Positions 44,737-57,235 of a DNA stretch of 64,000 nucleotides are shown here, piece after piece; the stretch's first letter is position 1, and every line of letters starts with the position of its first letter. The stretch comes from Platerodrilus igneus (taxonomy: Eukaryota > Arthropoda > Insecta > Coleoptera > Lycidae), in the NCBI GenBank assembly GCA_036346225.1, contig JARFIW010000899.1:124001-188000 (forward strand), in the 5' to 3' direction. A program made the translations under genes and the position numbers. A model generated the notes under the pieces. That model searched no databases. It saw nothing but the letters and a program-made list of their open reading frames with translations, and had not been told where the DNA came from.

Positions 44737-47700
44737 TTGAACACACATAACAAAAACTTTTTTCCCAATAAAATGCAACGTCAAAATTTAATAAAAATTA
44801 CAACACTAAACGCAAAAAGCGTTAAAGGCGATTTTAAATGGATTCAAATGGAAACTTTTCTTGCAAACAGCAATCCTGATGTATTTCTCTTGCAAGAGGC
44901 CAATATTACAGAAATACCCAGTTTTTCTCAAAGCAAAAACTATATAATTCTTTTGAACCTTGCAATATTCAATTACTCAGGGACCTTAATATGTGTGAAA
45001 AACATGGCATCTATAAAACTAATTTCCCACAAAATAGCGTACAACTCGTACTTGCAAAAAGTGGTTTTAGAAATTACCAAACAAAATTTTCAAATCTCAA
45101 ATCTTAAACATATATTTACCACATGATACCCACATAGCTCTAGAGGTGCTGGTTTCTCTAAAAAGTAATCTTAGGAAATATATACCCAAATTTCAAAAAA
45201 CCATAATTGGAGGTGATTTCAATTGTACTCTAGACCCAAACACAGATCGAAACAATTCAGCCGAGAGAAGTACAACTTTAGTAGCTAAGCTCCAATCCGT
45301 AGTAGACCTGTTTAATTTACGAGATTGCTGGCGTTCTTTCAACAAATTAAAGGGCGGATACACCTTTTTTTCTCAAAACGTTCATCAATCACCATCAAGA
45401 CTGGACTGTTTATATTGCACAGAAAAATCACTACCAAATATTACTTCAACATTTGTCCATGGTTCGTTTTCTGATCATTTAGCAGTTACTGTAACTTTAA
45501 AAAACGAGATAGGCCAACAAATATCAGCACTCTATTGGAAATTTGATAATTTTCTCTTAGAAGGCAAGAATTACGTAGATATAATGCACACCTTCTATAG
45601 TAATGAAATTACACAAACCAAATGACGTTGAATTATGCACCTGGTGGGACAATTTTAAAACTAACATAAAGACAATAACTGTTTTATATAGTAGACAAAA
45701 AAGACAGCAGAAACTCCTCCATCTTAAAAGTCTCGAAACTGCCATTAAAAAATGTCACACCACAATCGAACCACTGTCGACCTAGAAACATATTCAAGGA
45801 CAATTTGGGAAGTTACAAATCTGTATTACTGCGTGAGTGAAAAACAGCTCTTAAAAATGCGGTATGTGCAACTTATAAATAATGACCAGCCAACAACGAA
45901 TAAATTTAATCCCATAAGCTTTCGACCACTTTCAAAATTATTAGATGGTAACAACTGCATGGTAATGGAACCCACCAACTTATGCTTGATCGTTGTCAAG
46001 CATTTTTCTTAAATATATGCAATAGACAATAGCGCTTCTATAAATGAGGCTGCGGAAATATATAAACACTGCAAGAAAATTTCGGAAAAGGACAAGGACG
46101 ATCTTAACAAACCTATTTCTTTTGATGAATTTACTAAGGCCCTTAATTCTTTAAATAAAAATAAATCCCCGGGAATAGATAGACTCACCATTGAATTTTA
46201 TAAACATTTCTGGAGTACAATAGGAGAAACCTTTTACATAGTTATCAGCAGCTCTATGACTCAAAATAAAATTTCAAATTCAATTTCAAAAACCGTAGGG
46301 TGTTTGCTACCAAAACGTGGAGACTCCTTGAAAATAAACAATTGGAAACCAATTTCACTATTAACAACGGACTACAAAATAATAGCAAAAGCCCTATCTT
46401 CCAGACTGACATCAGTAATAATCCTCTATAGTTGAACCTGATCAAAGCTACTCAATACCAAACCGAACAATCTTCGACAGCTTACATTTACACCGAGATG
46501 TAATTTGTCATGCCAATCGTGAACACAGACCACTTGCAATTCTAAATTTAGACCAAAACTTAGCTTTTGACAAAATTAACCATAAATATATGTTCCACCT
46601 TTTGAAGCTGATGAACTTTGGAGACACATTCATCAACTCAGTAAAATTATTGTACTCAAATACACAAAGTTTTTTTAGAAGTGGTTCTTTAGTAACAAGA
46701 AAAATTAATTTTTCAAGAGAAATTAGACAAGGCTGTCCCCTGTCTGAACCTTTGTATTCATTAATGATTGAACCATTCTTGGTAACATGTAGACGCTTAC
46801 TTTATGGCTATCCTCTTCCATCGGACCCCATAACAAGGTTAACTGTTAAAGCATATGCAGATGACATTTCCATCTTCACTTCTACCAACAACGATTTTCA
46901 AGTTTTAAAGAAAATATCCGCCAGTTTTGCTAAATAATCTGGATCTCAGCTTAACACCGAAAAGTCAAAAGGATTCTGGGGTGGTAGTTAGAAAGAAAGA
47001 AATGATAAACCATTAAAGTTTTTATGGGAATCGTCAGGTATAACCATACTCGGAATTAAGCTGTCCAATAACATAGAAGAAGATATAAACAACACTTATG
47101 AAAAATCAGTATAAAAGATTGATCAATCACTGCTAAAATGGTCTCAAAGATGTCCATCGGCGTCACGTAAAGGAAAAAATAATAATCAAACAGTTCGTAG
47201 CTTCAAAACTATGGTATTTTTTTACAAATATTTACCATTCTCTGAACACCATCTGAACGTGCTGCAGCAAAAATTAGTCAATTTTGTTTGGTAAGGAAAA
47301 CATTGGACCTCCCAAAAGCACTTATGTTTATCATTAAGTCAAGGTGGTTTAGGAATAGTACATTTACCATCAAAAGTAAAAATCATTAGAATCTATACAG
47401 CAAACAGATTATTAGATACGCAGGAAAGGCAGCATTGGAAAACGATGCTGGAAAATCTAATACGACACACTCCAACAAGTTGAAAGTTTTCTGGCAGTGT
47501 TTATTTGTGTCCGACCCAAACTTAATCGAGGCAAACACTCCCCCATTCATTATTTCTTTAATAAATGCAATGTAATCTTTGAACTATGGAATCTCCGATT
47601 TTCCACGAAACTTTCGAGACATAATGGATGTACCAACAACAGGCAGCACTTTAATTAAAAGCTGTATTCCACCGCTCTTTAACGAGCTATTGGTAAAAAC

Positions 47701-48420
47701 AAATATTAATACAATCAGAGACTTAATACATCATAATGTTTGGGCTACAGAAGATCAAGTTCGATATCTTTTGCGGAAACTGTCGCACATTAAACAGCAA
47801 TAGCTTATGATATATTACAAAAGAATAAAAGCTTTTTTTGTTCGCAACATAAGAATGCTGAGCTGCTTAGTGATGATACATCTAAAAAATAATAACATTT
47901 GAAATAAAGAGCAATTGCATCGAAGTAAATAAAAGTACACGAAAGTAGCTTCAAGAAATACTTACTTCAAGGAGTTGTTCGACTAAACCATCCCAAATAC
48001 TAGACAACCATTAGATGACAGAAAAAGTACTATGGTGTACATACTTCAACAACCTAACACCTGGTCATATTTCAGAGATCGCCTGGAGGTTAGCAAAAAA
48101 TTGTCTAACTGACTCAGTTTTTCTAATGCATGCAGGTTTTAGAGACTCCATCAACTGCCCCTTTTGTGCAAATTATTGGTACATCTTGGCATATCATCAT
48201 TGACTGTCCAGAAGCGCAACTATTATGGTCATATGTATTAATATTACTTAAAAAGCTTCTGAATACTAAAAACTTTTCACTCAAGTACATATACACTGGA
48301 TATCCTGGGAAAACTGACACCAGCAATTTAGCAAACCTACTAATAAACTTAGCAAAATGGTCAATTTACAAATCAGCAACAGCTTTAATGAGATATGGAA
48401 ACTCAATATAAACATATAAG
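44737..48420 (+). pseudogene. ORF2 of the Tx1/L1-like element: endonuclease, reverse transcriptase, C-terminal zinc cluster
   Basis: Endonuclease blocks: ITTLNAKSVKGDFKWIQM, DVFLLQEANI, IIGGDFNCTLDPNTDR (about 45205), SRLDCLYC and GSFSDHLAV. RT blocks: SPGIDRLTIEFYKHFW (about 46168), LLPKRGDSLKINNWKPISLL, REIRQGCPLSEPLYSLMIEP (about 46719) and the catalytic YADD in AYADDISIFTS (about 46852). A C-terminal CPFC...HIIIDCPE cluster (about 48158-48215) fits the zinc region at the end of such proteins. Frameshifts or stops occur near 45125, 45625, 45785, 46012, 46433, 46937, 47110 and others. Confidence 0.87.
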
Positions 48421-48500
48421 GAAACGTTTATTCGAAAACTGAAGCAACTAATTTTCCACCATTTCTCGTGGGCCTTAGATAAAGATACTGTTGAGGAATA

Positions 48501-49040
48501 ACTTGTTTGGGACAGCATGTTTGACTGTCATTGGCTTATTTTCATTCTTAATTTTAATTTCTTATTAACTTGTGTGCCTGACTACGCCAAGCCAAGCTAC
48601 TAGTGTTCTTGTTAGTATACTTAATGTTTAATAATGTTTAATGTTTAATGAGGGAAACTACAGTCCACTTAATTTTATAGTAGGTAGTAGTAACACAACA
48701 AACTAAGTTTCATCAAGAAATTGACAGATACAATAGAAGAATTTGAGAAAAATGGTATATTGAAAACGGATCGTGTAAAATAGATACAGAAACTCTAATT
48801 TTTAATGACATCCTTAATGTCTAGTTACAGCATTCTTTTGTTTCATGTATGAAAAACGTTTTTTTTAGGTATTCAATAGTTAATTACTGAACTGATGTAT
48901 AAATAACACCAGTTTATTTTATATTGACAGGTATGCTGTCAGTAACACATACGTCATATTTCATAGTGTACGTTGTAAGCCAATGATGTATTTTTAAAAA
49001 TGCTGAGATGTATATAACTAAAACTGTTTTAAATAAAATA
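48501..49040. other. No gene recognised
   Basis: AT-rich sequence, possibly including the 3' UTR of the Tx1/L1-like element. TTAATGTTTAATAATGTTTAATG near 48625-48650 is a short simple repeat. Confidence 0.35.
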
Positions 49041-49057
49041 ATACTAATAATAATAAC

Positions 49058-49245
49058 ACACATGTGCGCACACACGCACGCACACACACGCATGCACGCA
49101 CACACACACATACACACACACATACACACACACACACACAGGTACACCCATGCTTGTGCATGCACACGAGCACAAGCATGCACACAAGCGTACACGTAGG
49201 TGCACATGCACATGAACAAACGAACACACATGCACATACACATCT
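49058..49245. repeat. (CA)n-rich microsatellite, about 190 bp
   Basis: CACACA with GCACGCATG interruptions. Open frames on both strands across it are low-complexity artefacts. Confidence 0.95.
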
Positions 49246-49249
49246 TGGA

Positions 49250-50950
49250 TTAAGTAGCCACGGACCCGCCTTGGTGTGAACTTACAACTGAAGAAGCACA
49301 AATACTACATTCAAATCTACTTTATTCTTTAGTTTGTCTTAACAGCAGGAGAGAAACAACAATATCTAATAGAGATTGAACTTCAGCCAAAGGCGATGAA
49401 GAAATATTTCGAATTAAAAATACCCTTGTTTTAGAAAACATGTTGCGAATTAATTTTTATATCTAGCCAATGATATTACACACTTCGAGCCCCACGTTGG
49501 GAATACCAATGTGATGATTTAATTTTCAACCGCACAACGTTGGGCCTCAATGTAGCCAGTTATTTTTATTCTTCCTCAACTCGAGCCACTCGTTTTAAGC
49601 GTCAATGTAGGGTAATTAAATAATAAGAATTGGAACTATCCAAACTTGCCGCTTCTGCCACTAGCTTGCCTATTACCCCTGGGAAATCATGAGAAAGGGC
49701 AAGGTTGAAATATTCTTTGTTAAACCGAAAATTAAATAAAGTGAAGTTGGATGCCACTGTATCTAGCAAATATTAAAAAGAGTGTTTTAGGATAAATACA
49801 GAAACCCTATTGAAATGAATTTTTTAAAACTTTTAATTTACTTTACTTAGAAAATTAAACTTTTTAGAATCACAAAATATCTATTGTATAACAGATAACT
49901 TTTATCCAAAAAAATTAAATGAATTCGCAATGTTGAGCGATATAAAACAAAAATATTATTTATAGAACATTTTTGTCTCTTAAGACTTGGATGATAATGA
50001 GATCTGATAATCACGTACATACTTTAAGGCTTTTTACAATAGTTATAGTTGAAAGTTCATAAATATAAAGTTGAATCAATTATCATTCCTAAAGAATTAA
50101 ATGCTTTGAATAAGGAAATTTACTAATTAATAGTAGGTTACGACTTAACAACGAGGTGCCGAGTCTTACAGACTACTAACAAGTGACTCGGGACTTAACC
50201 CTAGCAGAAAAGGCGGTTACCATAAAGACCCTTTTGGGGTCTAGCAAAAAGTCACTCATTCTTAACCACTATAGGTTGGCAGTGGACTTCAAGTTGGTCT
50301 GACACAGGTCCCAGTTGTATTATCACAAGGCACAGGCTCCAAACTAATGCAGTGTTAGATGGATCTTGTTCAACAATAGCAATCTGTTGTCTCACCATTG
50401 GGGTGGTTTACCCTACAGGGGTTTTTGCAATGCAATAAAAAATCGATTGAGGAACTAAAGTTTTTGAACAGCAATCTCACCATCGACGACTTTCCAGCCC
50501 GTTTGCCTCGAAGATGTAATGGAAGTGAGCGGATTAAGAAAATTACTTCGCAAGACAGTTCAAGCGTGGGAAGTCTTATCAGAACAAAACTTTCAATACC
50601 CACGCGCCATGTATGAAACAAGTTGGAAACTATGAGGTATTTCCTGAACCAAAAGGTGTTTACACAGGTTTTTGAAAGATTAAATTGTTATGTGTGACTT
50701 TACAAATCAGGTTTCATAACAGCTGGATTGTATTCTGCAAGATTATGACTACGAAATGTTAAACTTAACCTTGTGATTGAATAAAATTAGAAAGTAACAA
50801 ACTTGTTATCTTTTATATGGAACCAAGGACGTATTAAAAATCGAGTGTTGACCTATTGCTGTAAATAAGTTGTCTGGACGGATTTTCAATTTTTTTTCTA
50901 ATTTGTTTCAACCAACAATTTTTACCTTCCAAAAAAATTGTAACAAACAA
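49250..50950. other. No gene recognised; ACGTTGGG-containing repeat
   Basis: GAGCCCCACGTTGGG (about 49487) and CACAACGTTGGGCCTC (about 49533) repeat a word also seen in copy A near 16380 (GGCCCAACGTTGGGGC), suggesting a fragment of the same repeat family. A 72-codon frame at 50398-50616 has no family motif. Confidence 0.4.
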
Positions 50951-50999
50951 GGGAGCTTCCAACCAAATTCAAATAGAACTTACTCTTTTAGAAAAAACC

Positions 51000-51481
51000 G
51001 CAACCGACATTAATTTAAAAGAAAATAACAACCAGTCTCAAAGAACTGAACCGCTAAGTAGTTCTAAAGGAAATCGTCGTAAGCCTGAGTTTCTCAGTGA
51101 TTATATTCAGAGGGTGATAGGTGAATGTGATAAAACTGATCAAATAACTGATTCCTTTTTTATTTATTATAGGTATCTATGAACGAAACATGGAGACCGC
51201 ATTTCAAACGTCTTTAGATACTACCGTTGCTTTCTACCTATATCACGGCAGCATTACTTGAAATTTATAAAAATCGAATCAAAGCTAAGAAGCACAAGGA
51301 TGTGCTTACATACGCCACCAGGAATAATGACAATCTACTTATTCCACTCTGTAGACTGCAAATAACAAAAAAAAATTATGGCTCGCTAAGAGTGAAACTA
51401 TTTAATCATCTATCGTTGGGTGTGAGAGGTATGGCACTTTCAGAGAAATTTTATACTGCAATCAGACAAATCCTGACATAA
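51000..51481 (+). pseudogene. 3' end of a non-LTR ORF2 (Jockey/CR1 style)
   Basis: The frame at about 51230-51481 with DVLTYATRNNDNLLIPLCRL and YGSLRVKLFNHLSLGVRG is the C-terminal pattern of insect Jockey-like ORF2 proteins. Upstream 51040-51180 there may be further decayed coding sequence. The RT core is absent. Confidence 0.55.
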
Positions 51482-51614
51482 TGTTATATACAGTACTTAA
51501 GAATTTATGAAGATGGATCTGTAATGCTGAGAATAAGGATAACTTAACTGTTAAAAAAATGATATGGCACAGGACTGTTTTTATGTGATAGAATGTCATT
51601 TATTCGTATATATT

Positions 51615-52170
51615 ATTTGGTTTTGTAATATTCTCGACTAATGTTAATTGTGTGAAAGAATTTACTAGAAAACTATTAATTCGGTAAATGTCTGTGTTGG
51701 GGGACCTTGGTAGCCACAGGCTGCTTAACCCCATTCACATACCCTACATGTGATTTTTCAACACTCCACCCGAAGGTACTACATTGGCCAGGAGCGGGTC
51801 TTTTTTTACCTAAAAAATTTTGAATTTTGCCAAACTTGCTGTTACAAGCAAGGTAGGGATCTTTAACGTGCATAACAACACACACACATGGGACCTTCAT
51901 TTTACCTCTCATCTGAACGACCCATTCACATACCACTGAATATTGGTAAAATAGGGCATATAATTCAAAAAACAATAGAAGAGAAACTGAGCTGTATCTA
52001 GGCTGTAGGAATGCCAGTAAACTATGTAGATTAGGTCAGAATAGAAATCAGTGGAGGTACATGTTCTACATGTTCCAAAACGAAAAACCTAATGACAAAA
52101 AACAAATTGCGCTTAAACCTAATGAGTACTAGAAACAAATACATGTGTTGGTTTTGCAATATTCAACGAA
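51615..52170 (+). repeat. RTE-like 3' tail, plus strand, carrying a SINE
   Basis: The tail unit (GTAATATTCTCGACTAATG, TTTACTAGAAAACTATTAATTC, GGTAGCCACAGGCTGCTTAA, GGTAAAATAGGGCATATAA) matches 52853-53010, 60541-60720 and the minus copies at 54160-54310 and 54490-54990. It is followed at about 51990-52110 by a second copy of the ORF2 end (GTCAGAATAGAAATCAGTGG), so tail and ORF end alternate. A SINE splits it at 51744-51920. Confidence 0.8.
51744..51920 (-). mobile_element. 5'-truncated tRNA-derived SINE, minus strand, TSD CCCATTCACATACC
   Basis: A 14 bp duplication flanks the insert (51730-51743 and 51921-51934). The insert matches the 3' part of the SINEs at 54548-54832 and 57236-57537 (CGAAGGTACTACATTGGCCA, GGCAAGGTAGGGATCTTTAA), and lacks the tRNA-like head. 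Confidence 0.85.
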
Positions 52171-52660
52171 CTTCGTTCGTTTATGAAATCGATTTGTCGT
52201 CCGTCTGTCTGTCCGTCTGTCCGTCCGAGGCCTTTCTAATGGTCGGACATCAATGTGTGATACATCAATCGATTCAGCTCGGTGTCCAGAGCTTAAGTTT
52301 TGATGTCAGTTGAAATCGGGCCACGGGGACGCCGTGCCCCCGCGATATTCCGTCGGAAAAATTAAAATTTCAAATAGGTCCAAAATTAATGTGCGATACA
52401 TATTTGGACTCCCCTAACATAGCTGAGTCGAAATATGGTACCCCCCACAAAATCTGACCACGGATACCCGACCCCCGGGAATTAATTTTATCAAAATTTC
52501 AAATAGGTCCAAAATTAATGTGCGATACATATTTAGAATCCACTGAAAAACTGAATCGAAATATGATGCCCCCTTATTTACACACACACACACACACAAA
52601 CACACATACATACATACATACATACATACACACACACATATATAGCTTTTAAAATATTTA
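52171..52660. repeat. Dispersed repeat with CTGTCTGTCCGTCTG tract and a 130 bp internal duplication
   Basis: GTCCGTCTGTCTGTCCGTCT starts near 52200; TTCAAATAGGTCCAAAATTA followed by ATGTGCGATACATATTT occurs twice (about 52368 and 52497), giving a period of about 130 bp. It ends in a (CA)n/(CATA)n microsatellite at 52578-52640. It interrupts the RTE-like tail after GTTTTGCAATATTC. Confidence 0.7.
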
Positions 52661-52852
52661 TTCAATAAAATAAAATATATTAAAATGTCTCTTTTGTTGT
52701 TTATAAATTTTTGTATTTTATCTGAATACTTATAATTATTACAACATAATAATTTTAATTTCTTTAAATTGTTTTAAAGTAAGTCTACATTTGGAAGTTC
52801 GTTGCGACAATGCCTTGCATTTTCAACTTGTTTCAACTGATTCTGATCATGC

Positions 52853-53520
52853 GAAAGGATTTATTGGAAAACTATTAATTCGGCAAATGTTCAAGACTTG
52901 GGGGATCTTGGTAGTCACAGGCTGCTTAACCCCCTTCACATACCACTGAATATCAGTAAAATAGGGAATATATTTACAAAGCAATAGAAAGGGAGCCGAA
53001 CTGTATCTGATGCGAAAGAGCAGCTGCTATTTTTCAAGAAAACAAACATAAAAACAAGACAAAAGTCTTGGAAGCATATGTGTGGAGCACAGCAAAGTAT
53101 ACCTATGAAATAGGGACAGGGAGAAGCAGGCCGAAAAAAGAAGAAGTCTTTTGGAATGTTATGCTATAGATGTATGATGATGGTAGCATGGACAGATTCA
53201 GTTAATAACAAAGAGGTTATAGAAATAGTAGCGGAATAAAGATATCTGTCGGAAAACAAAATAAAGTAGGAGAAATAAAAGGACAGAATACATTCTAGGG
53301 CATTTTTTGAGAATAGGGCGGGCTATATTGCAAGCAGATATAGGAAAAAAGAGAAGTAGATGAAGTAGACCTATATCAGACTATTGCACGCAAATAGTGA
53401 ATGATGCAGACTGTGAGAATTTCAGGGAAAATTGTAGGTTAGCTCAGAATAGGAAATAATAGAGGTGCCTCTAACCAGTTCCAGGACCGAAGACTTAATG
53501 ATGATGATTATTTTATACGT
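52853..53520 (+). pseudogene. RTE-like 3' fragment: tail plus decayed ORF2 end, plus strand
   Basis: After a tail unit (52853-53010) the C-terminal ORF2 region follows in decayed form: GTCTTGGAAGCATATGTGTG, a CYRCMMMVAWTDSVNN piece near 53160, and AGAATTTCAGGGAAAATTGTAG (about 53416). Stops are frequent. Confidence 0.75.
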
Positions 53521-53734
53521 GTTTTGAAAATATTACCTGTCCCATCTACTTAAATGTAGCATAAAGGACTAATAAGGAAAGTAAAGTAAAGTATTAAGTT
53601 GTTATAGTTAGGTTTATTTGGTTCAGCAGTGTTAATATTTATGTACAAGTTTTTTTTCATTAAAACCTTCACATACGTTTCTCTTATTGCTGTAAATAAT
53701 TTTACCTGTAATCACAACATCGAAATTATTACAG

Positions 53735-56700
53735 TCATCATCATCATTGTCTTCAGTCCTGGAACTAGTTAAACACGTACCCCCATTGTTTCCTAATCTG
53801 AACTAACCAACACATTTCCCTGAAATTTGCACAGTCTGCATCTATCACTATCTGCAAGCAAAAATCTGATCTTGGTCTACCTCTTTTTTCTATCTCTGCT
53901 TGTAATATATGCCGTACTATTCGCCCTATTCTATAACCTATTTGTTATTAACTTTGTCTGTCCATCTGAAGCACAATATTCCGGAAAGCTTCTATCTCTT
54001 CCTGTTTGCTTTTCCTACTGCCTCTATTCCACATACGTACCATGTTGTACTCCACACATATGCTTTGAACAATTTTCTTCTTGTTTCTATGTTTGTTGTC
54101 TTTGAACATAGCTTCTGTTCTTTCTTGTTTGATGCAGTTCAGTCACCCTCTATTGTTTTACAGTTATATACCCTATTTCCTCAATACTCAAGGTATGTGA
54201 AGGGGGTAAGCAGCCTTTGGCTACCAAGTTCCCCCAACACTTGAACCTTTGTCAAATTAATAGTTTTTCCAATATATCCTTTCGCACAATCAACATTAGT
54301 TGAGAACATTGCAAAACCAATACCTGTAGTTATTTATAATAATTATCAGATTTAAGTGCACTTATTTTTTCGTGATTAGGTTTTATGTCTTGAAACTGGT
54401 TGAACGTGTACCTCAACTTATTTATGTTCTGAGCTAGCCTACACAGTTCCCTGAAATTCTCACAACAGCCTATATACAGTTTGATTCCCTTTCTATTGTT
54501 TCTAACTATATACCCTACTTCGCCGAGATTCAGTGGTATGTGAGGGGAAGAGCGTCTTCATGGCGCAGTTGATATGCGTGTGACTACTACGCCCAAGATT
54601 CCGTGTTCGAATCTCGACACGGTCCGCATGAAAAATGTTAGGCAAGCATTTTTCATAAAAATATGCCCTCGTTCAAATAAGAGGTAAAATGGAAGTCCCG
54701 TGTGTGTATTGTCATGCACGTTAAAGATCCCTATCTTGCTTTGGCAAAATTCGAAATTTTTCAGATAAAAAAAACTCGCTTCCTGTCCAATGTAGTACCT
54801 TCGAATGGAACACTGAAAAATCACATGTAGAGGGTATGTGAAGTGGGTTAAGCAGCCTGTGGCTGCCAAGTATCCTCCAACATTTAGACATTCACCGCAT
54901 TAATAGTTTTCCAGTAAATCCTTTCGCACAATTAACATTAGTTGAGAATATTGCAAGACCAATACCTGTAGTTGTTTATAATAATCAACATGTTTAAGTA
55001 CAGTTATTTTTTTCGTCATTAATTTTTTCATCTTGGGGCTGGTTGGATGCATACCTCCATTGATTTCTATTCTGAGCTAGCCGACACATTTCCCTGAAAT
55101 TCCCACAGTTTACATCTTTCACTATACACAATAGTCAAACCTAGGTCTACTTCTCTTTTTCCTATCTCTGGTTCGAATATATTCCGCACTATTCCCTTAT
55201 GTCTTAGTATGTGTCGTATCTCTCCTATTTTTGACTGTTTTCCACATATTTCCTTTTTCCCCTACCATTTCTGGTATCTCTTTGTTCTGAACTTTATCTG
55301 TCCATGAAATCTTCATCATACGTCTGTAGCACCACACTTCAAAGGCTTATACCTTTTTCTTGTTTACTGCTCCTACTGTCCAGGCTTCACAGCCATACAG
55401 TGCTGTGCCCCACACATTGGTTTTAAGCTATCTTTTCCTTGTTTCTATGTTTGTTGTCTTTGAACACAGTAGTTGCTTTTTCATGTTAATTGGAGCACGA
55501 CCTTGTGTTAATCTTTGTTCTATATCTTTTGTGCTTTTCCCATTTTGCGTTATTTGATTTCCTAGATAGCAGAAATCCTGAACCTCTTATAAGTTCTCGT
55601 TACGTATTTGTATTCTTGTTTTTAATTTATTTTCCCCTCTTATCCATACTAGAACTTTAGTTTTATTTTTGTTAATTTCCATGCCGTATCTCTGTTAAAA
55701 CTGTTTCCATTTCATTAAGAGCAGCTTCTAACTCTTCTTTGCTAGATGCTAATACCGCTAGATCATCTGCAAATCTAAGCATATAAATTGCTTACCCCTG
55801 CATAGTAATTCCAAATGTCTTCCTGCATTTGATAGTATTCATAACCTCTGCAATGTACAAGTTAAAAATTAATGGGGATAAGGCACTTCCCTGTTTCACC
55901 CCTTTCCTAATATTTACTTCCCTACGTTCCTGCTCTAATTCTATTACCGCTGTTTGCTCTTTGTATAAGCAATGTACTATCCGTCTACCCTAAAACTCAT
56001 TCCAATCTTTTGAGTATTTAGAACATTTTTTTCCATTTTACATTGTCAAATGCTTTTTCGAGACCTACAAACCCTATATACACGCTTTCCCCTTTTATAA
56101 TGTTTTCTCCATTATCACCCTCAGAGCTAAAATAGCCTCCCGTGTTCCCCTGTTTTGCCTAAACCCAAATTGATCTTCTCCTACTATTTCTTCAGCTCGT
56201 TTTTCCATTCGTCTTTGTACAATTCTAGTTAATATTTTTGAAACGTGTACTGTCAAATTTATTGATCGAAAATTTTCACATCTATCTGTGCCTCTTTTTT
56301 TTGGTATAGTTACTATGATGTTACGTTTAAAATCTTCGGGTATCTCGCCTGTCTCATACATATAGCTTACAAGTTGGAAAAGACATTCTGTTACTGCTTG
56401 TCCAGCGGCTTTTAGAGTTTCCGCTTGCACTTTATCTGTACCCGACGCCTTGCCATTTTTCAGACTCTTTCATGCTAATTCACACTCACCTCACAGCATA
56501 GGATATACCATCATTTTCAATATCTGATTTGTGTTCTAGTGCTATTAGTTCCTCTCCTGCATATAAATTCTGTATATATTCTTGCCATCTAACCACTTTC
56601 TCTAAATTTTCTATATTGATGTCTCCTTCCACCGCTACTTATATTTTTGCTATACGGTTTTATATCCCTAAAATTTATTCTAAAGGGATTGTATGCTTTG

Positions 56701-56895
56701 TGTCTTTCCTATTTCCATCTTAGTTTGTATCCCTTTGCACTTTTCATTAATCCGTTATTCTTTAGCTTTTCTGAATTTGCATATAGTTTCCCATTTTATG
56801 GCTTTGCATATCTGTTTTCCTGCTTCGTCTGGTCTGTTTGTTTTTTTTTAAATTAAATTCAAGATATTTTTTGTATTTCATGGTTTCTACCATTT
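53735..56895 (-). pseudogene. RTE-like copy, minus strand, 5'-truncated, with repeated 3' tails
   Basis: On the minus strand from 56895 the sequence reads the pre-RT linker, then CLKNGKASGTDKVQAETLKA-like sequence (56430-56470), RT blocks LFQLVSYMYETGEIPEDFKR, DQFGFRQNRGTREAILALRV (about 56110-56170), a motif A block whose aspartate reads as glycine (about 56060), FADD-type catalytic box (about 55780), and the C-terminal GCEAW region (about 55380). It ends in two tail units separated by a second ORF2 end (about 54430-54500). A SINE is inserted in the first tail. It abuts the 5' end of the plus-strand copy at about 56895-56905. Confidence 0.85.
54548..54832 (+). mobile_element. tRNA-derived SINE, plus strand
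   Basis: Pol III boxes are visible: A box TGGCGCAGTTGATATGCG (54561-54578) and B box GTTCGAATC (54605-54613). The body matches the SINE at 57236-57537 in reverse complement. Near-identical GGTATGTGA words at 54535 and 54833 form the target-site duplication. It is not a functional tRNA: the anticodon arm does not fold well and the body follows directly. Confidence 0.87.
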
Positions 56896-57235
56896 CGAAT
56901 AAACCTGCACCTTGCCGAAGTTCTAAATTACTAGAACAGGTGAAATGGCTTGCGTGTTCTAATGATCTAAAGAGCCAAACTACAGGTCCAACCAAAGTAG
57001 TAGGGTCGTTAGTGAGGAACCAGACTAAGACAGGTCCCCGAAAGAGGGCAGCGGCTCTTTCGGTACTTAGATTGGCAGAGACCATAGGGGTCGGTATGGC
57101 AGTCTAAGACACACTACCGCGATGTGGAAGGCAACGGGAAACCACCACATTATCTCCCAAGTACACAGCGTACTTAAATTGTAACAAACATGATGGCATT
57201 CTCTGGGGTAAAAGATTCCGGAGTTAAAATAGTCC

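Larger units (their letters stand above)
41389..48500 (+). mobile_element. Tx1/L1-like non-LTR retrotransposon, split in ORF1 by a tandem LTR-like array
   Basis: ORF1 with a CCHC knuckle (41390-41826 plus 43842-44481) is followed by ORF2 with endonuclease, RT and a C-terminal cysteine cluster (44737-48420). The FTKALNSLNKNKSPGIDRL and FYKHFWSTIG pattern is typical of the L1/Tx1 group. Many stops and shifts are present. The 3' end is not sharply defined; no poly-A tail is obvious near 48500-48700. Confidence 0.82.

Noticed and set aside
49008..49301. Several histidine/threonine- and cysteine/valine-rich frames on both strands
   Set aside because: Translations of a (CA)n microsatellite.
52092..52313. 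73-codon plus-strand frame with CLSVCPSE
   Set aside because: It translates a GTCTGTCCGTCTG simple-sequence tract of a dispersed repeat.
54561..54620. tRNA gene
   Set aside because: A and B boxes are present but the arms do not form a proper cloverleaf and the sequence continues as a SINE body with target-site duplication.
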